Part shown: positions 1-9,350 of the stretch, piece after piece
Position numbering within the stretch: position 1 is the first letter of the stretch
How the letters are laid out: each line of letters begins with the position of its first letter
Source: JAATFS01 sp037145635
GTDB taxonomy: Bacteria; Pseudomonadota; Gammaproteobacteria; Xanthomonadales; Xanthomonadaceae
Assembly: GCA_037145635.1 (NCBI GenBank)
Contig: JBBCXB010000001.1
Location: 930,001-994,000, forward strand
Reading direction: 5' to 3'
Length of the DNA: 64,000 bases
The notes under the pieces: generated by a model
Told to the model about the DNA's origin: nothing
Databases searched by the model: none
The model's input: the letters and a program-made list of their open reading frames with translations, nothing else
Program-made: the position numbers and the translations under genes

Positions 1-349
1 CGGCGGCCGGCATTTGCGACAAGACGTCGCAGGCCCGCGACCGGCACATTGTGACCGTGCAGTGAACACCGCGAGGTCCGCCGCGAGGCACCGGCCCTGA
101 GCTTCGCAGGGGAACGGGCAGCGGGGCGGACGGTCGCGGCACCCCGCCGGCAATGAACGCCGTATCGCGCGCCGCGCAGCCAGGGGGCTGTGGCGGCGGC
201 GCCGGGCCACAGGGTGGATGCCTTCGCAGACGCGGGGGCCGGCAGCACCGTTTCGTCGTGATCCGCTGGCGCAGGCCGGCGCGGGGCCGTGTGGCCCCGT
301 GATTCCCATCGTCTGGTCCAGACCTCCCTTACCGTCGAGGAATTCCGCA
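1..349. other. Upstream region, no gene recognised
   Basis: No reading frame here looks like a protein I recognise, and no frame entering from the left edge gives a convincing C-terminus. The stretch holds the leader of the downstream TonB receptor. A longer in-frame start for that receptor exists at 218, but the 44 extra residues are arginine/proline rich and precede a good signal peptide, so I treat them as leader. Confidence 0.4.
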
Positions 350-3241
350 ATGGCATCGTCGTCCCGCCCCACCCAGACCCTCCCGCGCGGCCTGCGCGCC
401 CGTCCGCTCGTGCTGGCGGTGGCCGCGACGCTGGCCGCCGGCGCCGCGGTGCCGGCCTTCGCGCAGGACGCGGCCGCCGCCGGCGACACCGCCCCGCAGA
501 CGCTCGACAGCGTGGTGGTGACCGGCTCGCGCCTGCGCCGCGTCGATACCGAGACCGCCAACCCGGTGGTCACGATCAGCCGCGCCGACATCGAGGCTAC
601 CGGCAAGGTCACCCTCGGCGACCTGGTGCAGGAGCTGCCGTCGATCGCCGGCAACGCCACCAACGCCAACACCAACAACGGCGGCGGCACCGGCGCGGCG
701 ACCATCTCGCTGCGCGGCCTGGGCGACAAGCGGACGCTGCTGCTGGTCAACGGCACGCGCCTGGCCTACAACGACGTCAACGCGATCCCGGCGAGCATGA
801 TCGAGCGCATCGAGGTGCTCAGCGATGGCGCCTCGGCGGTGTACGGGTCGGACGCGATCGGCGGCGTGGTCAACTTCATCCTGCGCGACCACTTCGACGG
901 CGTGCAGTTCAGCACCGATGCCGGCGTCAGCAGCGACAGCGACGGCAATCGCCGCAACTACGCGCTGACCGCCGGCAAGGCCTGGGAGCGTGGCAGCCTG
1001 GTCGCCGGTGTCTCGTACCACGAGCTCGACGCGGTCTCGGCGGCGGCGCGCGATTACTCGAAGAACGCGCTGTACCTGATCGACGGCCAGGCGGTGCAGC
1101 AGGGCTCCTCGGCCACGCCCACCGGTTCGGTCAACTTCAACGACGGCTCCGCCGCCTCCACCGCGCTGGCCGCGGCCAACGGCTGCTCGCGGGTGACGCT
1201 GAACGGCGGCGTCAGCGGCAGCGCCGGGGCCGGCGACTTCCACTGCTACCAGGCCACGCGCGACTCCTACAACTACCAGCCGTTCAACCTGCTGCAGACC
1301 CCGCAGGAACGCAGCAACGCCTTCGTGCTCGGCAGCTACCGCCTCACCGACCACGTCGAGGCCTACGTCAACGCCTACTTCAGCAAGACCGAGTCGGCGT
1401 CGGTGATCGCGCCGATCCCGATCTTCGCCAACGGCGACAACTTCCTGGTCTCGGCCGACAGCTACTACAACCCGTTCGGCGTGAACTTCGGCACCGACCG
1501 CAGCACCGGCACCTCGTACAACGACCTCAACACCCGCGCCACCGTGCTCGGCAACCGCCGCTACCAGTACGACACCTACAACCTGCAGGTGAACCCGGGC
1601 CTGCGCGGCAGCTTCGGCGACAGTTCCTGGCAGTGGGACGCCAACCTCAACTACGGCCGGGTCCGGCAGAAGTCGATCAACTACGGCTTCCTCGACTACG
1701 CCCGGTTCAACCAGGCGGTGGGCCCGTCGTTCCTGGACAGCGACGGCGTGGTGAAGTGCGGCAGCGCCGGCGCGGTGATCGCCGGCTGCACCCCGATCAA
1801 TATCTTCAACCTCAACGACGCCTCCAACCTGGCCGCGCTGCAGGACCTGCTGGTCAACCCGGTCGTCACCAGCGTCTACACCGTCAAGCAGTTCGAGGCC
1901 AACGCCAACGGCAACCTGTTCGACCTGCCGGCCGGCACCGTCAGCCTGGCCGCCGGCGTGTCCTACCGCAAGGAGAGCACCTCCACCCAGGCCGACGCGC
2001 TGTGGACCGGCGACGAGAACGGCCTGTGCGGGGTGATCGAGTTCTGCGCCTCGGTGCTGAGCGGCAGCTTCGACGTCAAGGAAGCCTACGCCGAGGCGCT
2101 GTTCCCGCTGCTCAAGGACCTGCCGCTGGTGAGCTCGCTCAACCTCAGCCTCGGCACGCGCTTCTCCGACTACAGCTCGGTGGGCAGCAAGACCAACAGC
2201 AAGGTGTCGCTGGAGTACCGCCCGATCGAGAACCTGCTGCTGCGCGGCACGGTGTCGCAGGTGTTCCGCGCGCCCAACATCAGCGAGCTGTACTCCGGCG
2301 TGGTCGGCGATGCGGCCACCGTCAACGACCCCTGCAACGGCTACACCGGCGCCAACGCGGTGGCCTGCGCCAACGTGCCCACCGACGGCAGCTACCAGCA
2401 GGCCGACGGCCAGATCTCCGGCAAGGCCTCCGGCGCCGCGGTGGCCGGCTACCAGCTCAAGCCGGAGACCGGCAAGTCCTACGACTTCGGCGTGGTCTAC
2501 GATCCGGGCTGGGCCGACGGGCTGTCGATGAGCGCCGACCTGTGGCGCATCAACCTGGACGACACCATCACCACGGTGTCGGCGCAGACCGTGCTCAACC
2601 AGTGCTACGCCAATTCCGCCAGCGCGTTCTGCGCGCTGATCCACCGCAACGGCAACGGCACCATCAACTACGTGGCCGAGCCGACGGTCAACCTGGGCAA
2701 GCTGTGGGCCAGCGGCACCGACTTCAGCCTGACCTACCGGCTGCCGCAGACCGCGTGGGGCCGCTTCAGCGCCGGGCTCAACGGCACCTACGTGATCCGC
2801 TACGACATCAACCCCGACACCAGCGACGCCAGCTCGGTGACCATCCACAACGCCGGCAAGTACACCTATTCGTACGGCAACTTCCCGCGCTGGCGCGGCC
2901 TGGGCACGCTGGCCTGGAACCTGGACGACTGGAGCGCGGCGTGGCGGGTGCGCTACGTCGGCAAGACCGAGATTGGCAGCGACGACCTGCGCCAGGGGCT
3001 GTCGGCCGACGCCGACGAGGCCGGCGTGGTGCGCAGGATCGGCAGCTACGTCTACCACAACGCGCAGGTCGGCTACGACTTCAAGCCGCTGCATACCCGC
3101 ATCGAGCTGGGCGTGGACAACCTGACCAACAAGCAGCCGCCGCTGTACTACGCCAACAACGTCACCAACGCCAATACCGACGTGGCCACCTACGACCTGC
3201 TGGGGCGCTACTACTGGGCGCGCGCGACGGTGACGTTCTGA
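350..3241 (+). CDS. TonB-dependent outer membrane receptor
   Basis: This 963-residue protein is a gated outer membrane beta-barrel that uses TonB/ExbBD energy to import a scarce ligand. A signal peptide (hydrophobic stretch VLAVAATLAAGAAVPAFA) is followed by a TonB-box-like DSVVVTGSR, then a plug with the hallmark patterns ISRADIEATGK, ISLRGLG and a GSDAIGGVVNF segment, and finally a long barrel rich in alternating Asn, Tyr and Gly that ends in Phe (RATVTF), as barrel proteins do. The ATG at 350 is chosen because GAGGA lies 7 bases upstream. A GH127 glycosidase follows on the same strand, so a sugar ligand is a reasonable guess, but a terminator separates the two genes and the substrate cannot be read from the sequence. 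Confidence 0.93.
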   Translation: MASSSRPTQTLPRGLRARPLVLAVAATLAAGAAVPAFAQDAAAAGDTAPQTLDSVVVTGSRLRRVDTETANPVVTISRADIEATGKVTLGDLVQELPSIAGNATNANTNNGGGTGAATISLRGLGDKRTLLLVNGTRLAYNDVNAIPASMIERIEVLSDGASAVYGSDAIGGVVNFILRDHFDGVQFSTDAGVSSDSDGNRRNYALTAGKAWERGSLVAGVSYHELDAVSAAARDYSKNALYLIDGQAVQQGSSATPTGSVNFNDGSAASTALAAANGCSRVTLNGGVSGSAGAGDFHCYQATRDSYNYQPFNLLQTPQERSNAFVLGSYRLTDHVEAYVNAYFSKTESASVIAPIPIFANGDNFLVSADSYYNPFGVNFGTDRSTGTSYNDLNTRATVLGNRRYQYDTYNLQVNPGLRGSFGDSSWQWDANLNYGRVRQKSINYGFLDYARFNQAVGPSFLDSDGVVKCGSAGAVIAGCTPINIFNLNDASNLAALQDLLVNPVVTSVYTVKQFEANANGNLFDLPAGTVSLAAGVSYRKESTSTQADALWTGDENGLCGVIEFCASVLSGSFDVKEAYAEALFPLLKDLPLVSSLNLSLGTRFSDYSSVGSKTNSKVSLEYRPIENLLLRGTVSQVFRAPNISELYSGVVGDAATVNDPCNGYTGANAVACANVPTDGSYQQADGQISGKASGAAVAGYQLKPETGKSYDFGVVYDPGWADGLSMSADLWRINLDDTITTVSAQTVLNQCYANSASAFCALIHRNGNGTINYVAEPTVNLGKLWASGTDFSLTYRLPQTAWGRFSAGLNGTYVIRYDINPDTSDASSVTIHNAGKYTYSYGNFPRWRGLGTLAWNLDDWSAAWRVRYVGKTEIGSDDLRQGLSADADEAGVVRRIGSYVYHNAQVGYDFKPLHTRIELGVDNLTNKQPPLYYANNVTNANTDVATYDLLGRYYWARATVTF

Positions 3242-3302
3242 TGGCGGGGTTCGCGCGGGCCGGGGCGGGCGCAGGCGCGTGCGCCCGCCCCGGCGCCGCC
3301 CT

Positions 3303-3339
3303 CCTGCGGCCGTGGGCTCTCGCGGCCGCAGGGGTTTTT
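3303..3339 (+). terminator. Intrinsic terminator after the TonB receptor
   Basis: A perfect 10-bp stem, 3303-3312 against 3323-3332, is followed by GG and five T. A second very GC-rich 12-bp stem (3262-3273 with 3280-3291) lies just upstream. The position, inside the longest possible reading frame of the next gene, argues that the next gene starts later, at 3381. Confidence 0.8.
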
Positions 3340-3380
3340 GCACTGCCGCGCGCCACCGGGCGGGGCGCCGGGGCCGGGGC

Positions 3381-5843
3381 GTGAGCGCGGACGCCGGGGC
3401 GCCCGGCGATGCGGCGCTGTCGCTGTCGCGGCGGCGGTTCCTGGCCTGGAGCGCGCTGGCCACGGCGGCCGGCCTGCTGCAGTTCCCGGCGCAGGCGCGG
3501 GCCTCGCAGCCGGGGCGGGTGCGCGCGGTGCCGCTGGAGCGGGTGCGGCTGACGCCGTCGCCGTTCACCGCGGCACTGCGCACCAACCGGCGCTACCTGA
3601 TGCGGCTGCAGCCGGACCGGCTGCTGCACAACTTCCATGTCTACGCCGGGCTGGCACCCCGCGGCGCCTGCTACGGCGGCTGGGAGGCCGACACCATCGC
3701 CGGCCACACCCTCGGCCACTACCTCAGCGCGCTGGCGCTGCTGCATGCGCAGACCGGCGACGCCCAGGCACGCCGGCGCGCGGACTACCTCGTCGCCGAG
3801 CTGGCGCGGTGCCAGGCGCATGCCGGCGATGGCTACGTCGCCGGGTTCACGCGCAAGAACGCGGCCGGCCAGATCGAGAGCGGGCGCGCGGTGTTCGACG
3901 AGCTGGCGCAGGGCCGGATCGAGGCGCTACCGTTCTACCTCAACGGCAGCTGGGCGCCGCTGTACACCTGGCACAAGCTGTTCGCCGGGCTGCTGGACGT
4001 GCACCGGTACTGCGGCAACGCCCAGGCGCTGGAAGTGGCGGTGGCGCTGGGCGGCTACCTGGACCGGGTGCTGGCGCGGCTGGACGCGGCGCAGCTGCAG
4101 CAGGTGCTGTCGTGCGAGTTCGGCGGGCTCAACGAATCCTTCGTCGAGCTGTACGCGCGCACCGGCGATGCGCGCTGGCAGGCCCTGGCGCGGCGCCTGC
4201 ACCACCACGCGGTGATCGACCCGCTGGTGGCCGGGCGCGACGAGCTGGTGCACCAGCATTCCAACACCAATATCCCCAAGCTGATCGGGCTGGCGCGCGA
4301 GTTCGAGGTCACCGGCGATGCGGCCAGCGGCGCGGCGGCGCGGTTCTTCTGGACCGCCGTCACCGCGCACCACAGCTACGTGATCGGTGGCAACGGCGAC
4401 CGAGAGTACTTCCAGCGCCCGGACAGCAGCGCGGCCTTCCTCACCGAGCAGACCTGCGAGCACTGCGCCAGCTACAACATGCTCAAGCTCACCCGGCATC
4501 TGTACCAGTGGACGCCGCAGGCCGGCTACTTCGACTACTACGAGCGCACGCTGCTCAACCACGTGATGGCGCAGCAGCACCCGCGCACCGGCATGTTCAC
4601 CTACATGACGCCGCTGCTGGCCGGCGAGGCGCGCGCCTGGTCGAGCCCGTTCGACGATTTCTGGTGCTGCGTGGGCACCGGCATGGAGGCACATGCGCAG
4701 TTCGGCGACTCGATCTGGTGGCACGACGACGCCACCGTGTTCGTGAACCTCTACGTGCCCTCGCGCGTGCGCGATGCCGCCGGCCTGTCGCTGACGCTGG
4801 AGAGCGGGATGCCGCTGCACGGCGACGTGGCGCTGACGGTGGACGCGGTCGCCGGCCCGGGCGAGCGCACGCTGGCGCTGCGCGTGCCGGGCTGGGCGGC
4901 CAGCCACACGCTGGCCTTGAACGGGGGCGCGCTGGCGGCGGCCGTGGACGCGGACGGTTACCTGCGCGTGCGCCGCCACTGGCAGCCGGGCGACCGCCTG
5001 GCGCTGACGCTGCCGCTGGACCTGCGGCTGGAGGCGTGCAGCGACGATGCGGGCTGGGTGTCGGTGCTGCGCGGCCCGCTGGTGCTGGCGGCCGACCTCG
5101 GCGACGCGGCGCAGCCGTGGACGGGCCCGGTGCCGGTGCTGGTGGGCGAGGGCGACCCGCTGGCGCGTTTCCAGCCGCTGCCGGCCGCGGGCGCGTATGC
5201 CTACGCGGGCGAGGGGAGCGAGGCGGGGGGCTGGACGTTCTCGCCGTTCCCGGCGCAGTTCGATCGCCGCAGCGCGGTCTATGTCGAGCACCGCGCTCCG
5301 GCCGAGTGGCAGCGTCGCCAGGCCGAGGCGCAGGCCCGTGCCGCGGCGCAGGCACGCCTGGACGCGCGCGCGCTGGACCGGGTGGCGCTGGGCGAGGCCG
5401 CCTCCGAGCAGGCGCATGCGCTGCGCAGCGACAGCTCGTACGCGCTCAGCTACCGCCGCCGCGCGGGCCGCGACGCGCGCACCGGCGGCTTCGTCGAGTT
5501 CACCCTGGAGCACGCGGCCGACGCGCGCGTGCTGCGCCTGCGCTACTGGGGCGACGAGACCCGCCGCCGCTTCCGCATCCTCGCCGACGGCATCCTGGTG
5601 GCCAACGAACGCCTGGACGGCGACCGCGGCCTGGACTTCGTGGACGTGGACTACCCGTTGCCGGCGGCGCTGGCCGGCCGGGCGAGCCTGCGCATCCGCA
5701 TCGAGCCGGAGACCGGCTATTCGGCCGGCCCGGCGTTCGGCTGCTGGCTGCTGGCACACGCCGACACGGAGACCGATATCGACGGCCAGACTGCGCGGCC
5801 AGCCGACGGGTCAGCGTCCAGTCGAAGTGCGCCGGAGGGGTGA
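3381..5843 (+). CDS. GH127 (DUF1680) glycosidase, probable beta-L-arabinofuranosidase, Tat-exported
   Basis: About 820 residues. The N-terminus carries a twin-arginine signal (SRRRFLAWSALATAAG, cleavage near AQARA), so the folded enzyme is probably exported to the periplasm. The (alpha/alpha)6 catalytic part shows the family features: GGWEADTIAGHTLGHYLSA near the start, the zinc/catalytic E-x-C segment in CEHCASYNMLKL, and the paired cysteines of FWCCVGTGMEAH. In characterised GH127 enzymes the first of the paired cysteines is the nucleophile. A C-terminal beta-rich portion with a DUF4986/DUF6805-like look follows. GH127 members remove beta-L-arabinofuranose from plant glycoproteins and arabinans, which suits a plant-associated organism. 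The start is uncertain: GTG 3279 is longer in frame but runs through a terminator, so GTG 3381 is preferred. Linkage with the upstream TonB receptor suggests glycan use, by inference. Confidence 0.85.
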   Translation: MSADAGAPGDAALSLSRRRFLAWSALATAAGLLQFPAQARASQPGRVRAVPLERVRLTPSPFTAALRTNRRYLMRLQPDRLLHNFHVYAGLAPRGACYGGWEADTIAGHTLGHYLSALALLHAQTGDAQARRRADYLVAELARCQAHAGDGYVAGFTRKNAAGQIESGRAVFDELAQGRIEALPFYLNGSWAPLYTWHKLFAGLLDVHRYCGNAQALEVAVALGGYLDRVLARLDAAQLQQVLSCEFGGLNESFVELYARTGDARWQALARRLHHHAVIDPLVAGRDELVHQHSNTNIPKLIGLAREFEVTGDAASGAAARFFWTAVTAHHSYVIGGNGDREYFQRPDSSAAFLTEQTCEHCASYNMLKLTRHLYQWTPQAGYFDYYERTLLNHVMAQQHPRTGMFTYMTPLLAGEARAWSSPFDDFWCCVGTGMEAHAQFGDSIWWHDDATVFVNLYVPSRVRDAAGLSLTLESGMPLHGDVALTVDAVAGPGERTLALRVPGWAASHTLALNGGALAAAVDADGYLRVRRHWQPGDRLALTLPLDLRLEACSDDAGWVSVLRGPLVLAADLGDAAQPWTGPVPVLVGEGDPLARFQPLPAAGAYAYAGEGSEAGGWTFSPFPAQFDRRSAVYVEHRAPAEWQRRQAEAQARAAAQARLDARALDRVALGEAASEQAHALRSDSSYALSYRRRAGRDARTGGFVEFTLEHAADARVLRLRYWGDETRRRFRILADGILVANERLDGDRGLDFVDVDYPLPAALAGRASLRIRIEPETGYSAGPAFGCWLLAHADTETDIDGQTARPADGSASSRSAPEG

Positions 5844-6020
5844 TCGGCAGGTGCCGGGGTGGCCTGCGCTGACGCCCCGGCCGAAGCCAGTCGCCGTGCC
5901 GCCACGTCTGTCGGATGCTGGACGAGCCGCTAGGACAGAACCGCCGCCGCGCCAGGAGCTGCCCTCGACCGTATTGACGATGCCCGGCAGACCGGCGTGA
6001 CGCACCGACGGTGCGACCCA

Positions 6021-6051
6021 AACCGAAGCCGGTCATCCACGCCGGCTTCGG
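6021..6051 (-). terminator. Probable terminator of budC
   Basis: A perfect 10-bp stem (6023-6032 with 6042-6051) lies just past the budC stop. Read on the minus strand it is followed by only a short T run (TTTGGGT), so it is a weak intrinsic terminator at best. Confidence 0.5.
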
Positions 6052-6064
6052 CTATTGCCGGATG

Positions 6065-6838
6065 TCAGGAGAACACCATGCCGCCGTCGATCAGCAGCGA
6101 CTGCCCGGTCATGTAGTTGGAATCCGGGCCGGCCAGGAACGACACGCAGGCGGCCACGTCCTCCGGCTCGGACAGCCGGCCCAGCGTGATGCGCTTGGCG
6201 AACTCGGCGGTGCCGTAGCCCAGCGGCTGGCCCGCAGCCTCGGAGACCTGGCGGTCGATCTCGGCCCACATCGGCGTCTTGACGATGCCGGGGCAGAAGC
6301 CGTTGACCGTGATGCCCAGCGGCGCCAGGTCGCGCGCGGCGGTCTGGGTCAGGCCGCGCACGGCGAACTTGCTGGACGAGTACACCGCCAGCTCGGGATT
6401 GCCGACGTGGCCGGCCTGCGAACAGGCGTTGATGACCTTGCCGCCGTGGCCCAGCGCCTTGAACGCTTCCACCGCCGCCTGCAGGCCCCACACCACGCCC
6501 TTGTAGTTGATGCCGAACACGCGGTCGATGGTGGCCTCGTCGATCTGTTCGATCGGCGTGGTCGGCGCGACGCCGGCGTTGTTGACGATCACGTCGAACC
6601 CGCCCAGTTGCTCGCGGGTGGCCGCGACCGCGGCGAACACCTGCGCGCGGTCGGCGACGTCGGCGGTGAGGGCGATGGCGCGGCCGCCGTCCTGCTTGAT
6701 GCGCGCGGCAACCTGCGAGGCGGTGGTGGCGTTGTAGTCCAGCACGGCGACGGCGAAACCGTCCTTGGCCAGGCGCAGCGCGATGGCCTCGCCGATGCCC
6801 TGTCCTGCGCCGGTGACCAGTGCGACTTTCTCGTTCAT
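6065..6838 (-). CDS. budC: Acetoin/diacetyl reductase (meso-2,3-butanediol dehydrogenase), SDR family
   Basis: A 257-residue classical short-chain dehydrogenase that interconverts diacetyl, acetoin and 2,3-butanediol using NAD(H) in the cytoplasm. The glycine-rich nucleotide site is TGAGQGIGEAIAL, the structural NNAG motif is present, the catalytic Ser lies in ACSQAGHVGN and the Tyr-Lys pair is YSSSK. The stretch LAPLGITVNGFCPGIVKT and the tail FLAGPDSNYMTGQSLLIDGG are what I know from BudC-type proteins, whose length is also 256-257 residues. The gene stands alone on the minus strand with GGAG a short distance upstream of ATG 6838. It probably disposes of reducing power or acetoin during oxygen limitation; an FNR-type site lies about 110 bases upstream. 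No acetolactate synthase or decarboxylase partner is in the window. Confidence 0.88.
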   Translation of the reverse strand: MNEKVALVTGAGQGIGEAIALRLAKDGFAVAVLDYNATTASQVAARIKQDGGRAIALTADVADRAQVFAAVAATREQLGGFDVIVNNAGVAPTTPIEQIDEATIDRVFGINYKGVVWGLQAAVEAFKALGHGGKVINACSQAGHVGNPELAVYSSSKFAVRGLTQTAARDLAPLGITVNGFCPGIVKTPMWAEIDRQVSEAAGQPLGYGTAEFAKRITLGRLSEPEDVAACVSFLAGPDSNYMTGQSLLIDGGMVFS

Positions 6839-7090
6839 AGCGGTGACTCCATGGTACGGGGGAGGTGGCCGACGGGACGACGCATGCGCGCCGTCGTCGA
6901 TGACCGTGCGACCAGCCTAGCGAGGGCGCCCGCGCCGGGTGCTGATCGAGATCAAGTCGCGGCAGGACACTGTGTGCCGCGGCGGCCGTGCGTGGCCCAA
7001 GCCGCCGCATCGGCGCGGGTGGCGCGCCCCGCTGACGTCGGCCCGGCCGCGCCCGTTCGGGGGTATCGCGATCCGGGCGCACGCGCGCTC
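6839..7090. other. Intergenic region upstream of budC
   Basis: No gene is seen between budC and the htpG terminator. The region holds the budC leader and one FNR-like palindrome at 6942-6955. Open frames crossing it are arginine-rich and unsupported. Confidence 0.5.
6942..6955 (-). promoter_or_regulatory. FNR/Anr-like box upstream of budC
   Basis: CTGATCGAGATCAA matches the FNR consensus TTGAT-N4-ATCAA at 9 of 10 fixed positions. It sits about 110 bases before the budC start, so a class II promoter would place transcription start near 6907. This is a sequence match only; an embedded GATC-type palindrome can arise by chance. Confidence 0.35.
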
Positions 7091-7132
7091 AAACGCAAAC
7101 GCCGCCTGCACCCGGGCGGGCACAGACGGCGT
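7091..7132 (-). terminator. Intrinsic terminator of htpG
   Basis: Read on the minus strand past the htpG stop, a near-perfect 15-bp stem (7118-7132 with 7099-7113, a few G-U pairs, five-base loop) is followed by TTGCGTTT. It marks the end of the htpG transcript. Confidence 0.7.
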
Positions 7133-7176
7133 CGCGTGTCGATCCGGGCCAGGCGGCCCGGGTCAGGCCGCCCCGG

Positions 7177-9081
7177 TCAGGCCGACAGCTCCAGCAGCAG
7201 CTTGTTGAGCCGCTTCACGTAGCCGGCCGGGTCCTTCAGGCTGTCGCCGGCGGCCAGCGCGGCCTGGTCGAACAGCACGCGGCTGAGGTCGCCGAAACGG
7301 TCCATGTCGGCCTCGCTGTCGAGCTTCTCGATCAGCGGGTGGGTCGGGTTGAACTCGAACACCGGCTTGGACTCGGGCACTTTCTGGCCGCTGGCCTCCA
7401 GGATCTGGCGCATCTGCAGGCCGAGGTCGCCCTGGCCGATGGCCAGGATCGCCGGCGAGTCGGTCAGGCGGTGCGACACGCGCACCTCGGCCACGTCCTC
7501 GCCGAGCGCGGCCTTGATCCGGCTGGCCAGGCCCTCCTTGGTCTTGGCGACTTCCTCCTGCGCCTTCTTGTCCTCCTCCGAGTCCAGGCCGCCCAGGTCG
7601 AGGTCGCCGCGCGCCACGTCCACGAAGCTCTTGCCGTCGAACTCGGTGAGGTAGCTCATCAGCCACTCGTCGATGCGGTCGGTCAGCAGCAGCACCTCGA
7701 TGCCCTTCTTGCGGAACACCTCCAGGTGCGGGCTGTCCTTGATCTGGGCATGGCTCTCGCCGGTCAGGTAGTACAGCTTGTCCTGGCCGTCCTTCATCCG
7801 CGCCACGTAGTCGGCCAGCGCCACGTCCTGGGCGCCGTCGCTGCCGTGGGTGGAGGCGAAGCGCAGCAGGCCGGCGACCTTCTCGCGGTTGGCGTAGTCC
7901 TCCGACGGGCCTTCCTTCAGCACCTGGCCGAAGTTGCGCCAGAACGTGGCGTAGTCCTCGGGCTTGTCCTTGGCCAGCTTCTCCAGCATGTCCAGCGAGC
8001 GCTTGGTCAGCGCCGACTTCATCGAGTCGATCACCGGGCCGGACTGCAGGATCTCGCGCGAGACGTTGAGCGACAGGTCGGCCGAGTCCACCACGCCCTT
8101 GACGAAGCGCAGGTACAGCGGCAGGAACTGGTCGGCCTGGTCCATGATGAAGACGCGCTGCACGTACAGCTTCAGGCCCTTGGCCGCGTCGCGGTGGTAC
8201 AGGTCGTACGGCGCACGCGCCGGCACGAACAGCAGCGAGGTGTACTCCAGCTTGCCCTCGACCTTGTTGTGGCTCCAGGCCAGCGGGTTGCCGGCGTCGT
8301 GCGCGACGTGCTTGTAGAACTCCTGGTACTCCTCGTCCTTGATCTCGGACTTGGGCCGGGTCCACAGCGCGCTGGCCTTGTTGACGGCCTCCCACTCCGG
8401 CTCGGCCGGGGCCGGCTCCTCGCTGTGGTGCTCCTTGCGCATCTCGATCGGCAGGGCGACGTGGTCGGAGTACTTCTTGACGATGCCGCGCAGCTTCCAG
8501 CCGTCGGCGAAGTCGTGCTCGCCGTCCTTCAGGTGCAGCACGATGCGGGTGCCGCGCTCGGGCTTGTCGACGGTGGCGACCTCGAACTCGCCTTCGCCGC
8601 GCGAGGACCAGTGCACGCCCTCGCTGGCGGGGGCGCCGGCGCGCCGGCTGTAGACGTCGACCTGGTCGGCGACGATGAAGGCGCTGTAGAAGCCCACGCC
8701 GAACTGGCCGATCAGGTGCGAGTCCTTCTTCTGGTCGCCGCTGAGGTGCTTGAGGAAGTCGGCGGTGCCGGACTTGGCGATGGTGCCGAGGTGGGAAACC
8801 GCTTCGTCGCGGCTCATGCCGATGCCGTTGTCGTCGATGCTGACGGTGTGGGCGTCCTGGTCGAACTCGATGCGGATGCGCAGCGCGTCGGCGCCGCCTT
8901 CCAGCAGCTCCGGCTTCACCAGCGCCTCGAAGCGCAGCTTGTCGGCGGCATCGGCGGCGTTGGAGACCAGCTCGCGCAGGAAGATCTCCTTGTTCGAGTA
9001 CAGCGAGTGGATCATCAGCTGCAGCAGCTGCCTGACCTCGGTCTGGAAGCCCAGCGTCTCTTTTTGGGTATCAACGGTCAT
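7177..9081 (-). CDS. htpG: Molecular chaperone HtpG (bacterial Hsp90)
   Basis: The 634-residue length is standard for HtpG, an ATP-driven cytosolic homodimeric chaperone. The N-terminal GHKL ATPase domain shows ELVSNAADAADKLRF, the DNGIGMSRDE loop and GQFGVGFYSAFIVAD. The middle domain has the conserved LYVQRVFIMD and SREILQ segments, and the C-terminal dimerisation domain is complete, ending KRLNKLLLELSA. The gene is monocistronic: it has its own heat-shock promoter at 9140-9165 and its own terminator at 7091-7132. The first ATG is used (MTVDTQKETLGFQTEV), which gives the usual HtpG N-terminus. Confidence 0.98.
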   Translation of the reverse strand: MTVDTQKETLGFQTEVRQLLQLMIHSLYSNKEIFLRELVSNAADAADKLRFEALVKPELLEGGADALRIRIEFDQDAHTVSIDDNGIGMSRDEAVSHLGTIAKSGTADFLKHLSGDQKKDSHLIGQFGVGFYSAFIVADQVDVYSRRAGAPASEGVHWSSRGEGEFEVATVDKPERGTRIVLHLKDGEHDFADGWKLRGIVKKYSDHVALPIEMRKEHHSEEPAPAEPEWEAVNKASALWTRPKSEIKDEEYQEFYKHVAHDAGNPLAWSHNKVEGKLEYTSLLFVPARAPYDLYHRDAAKGLKLYVQRVFIMDQADQFLPLYLRFVKGVVDSADLSLNVSREILQSGPVIDSMKSALTKRSLDMLEKLAKDKPEDYATFWRNFGQVLKEGPSEDYANREKVAGLLRFASTHGSDGAQDVALADYVARMKDGQDKLYYLTGESHAQIKDSPHLEVFRKKGIEVLLLTDRIDEWLMSYLTEFDGKSFVDVARGDLDLGGLDSEEDKKAQEEVAKTKEGLASRIKAALGEDVAEVRVSHRLTDSPAILAIGQGDLGLQMRQILEASGQKVPESKPVFEFNPTHPLIEKLDSEADMDRFGDLSRVLFDQAALAAGDSLKDPAGYVKRLNKLLLELSA

Positions 9082-9139
9082 CGTCGTCTTGCTCCGGGGT
9101 GGCCTGGGCCGCGGATGCCGCGGCCGATGCCGTCCGGGG

Positions 9140-9165
9140 TATGGGGCAGGGCGCAGGATTTCAAG
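9140..9165 (-). promoter_or_regulatory. Sigma-32 (RpoH) heat-shock promoter of htpG
   Basis: On the minus strand CTTGAAA (9165-9159) is followed after exactly 12 bases by CCCCATA (9146-9140). This is the RpoH consensus, CTTGAAA, 11-16 bases, CCCCAT. It lies about 60 bases before the htpG start, as expected for heat-shock induction of this gene. Confidence 0.85.
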
Positions 9166-9350
9166 GGGCGCCTCGCAAACGCCTCGGCGCCCGGCGGCGC
9201 CGCACGCGTCGCCACCTGCCGGCAGCGGCGAGCCGCCCGGCTACAGCCGCGTGCCCCGCGGGCGCTATCATGCGGCGCCATGCCGTCCCGCCTGCCGATG
9301 TCCCGTCCCGCTGCTGCCCCCGCTTCCCGCCGCCCGTTCCGGAGTGCGGC

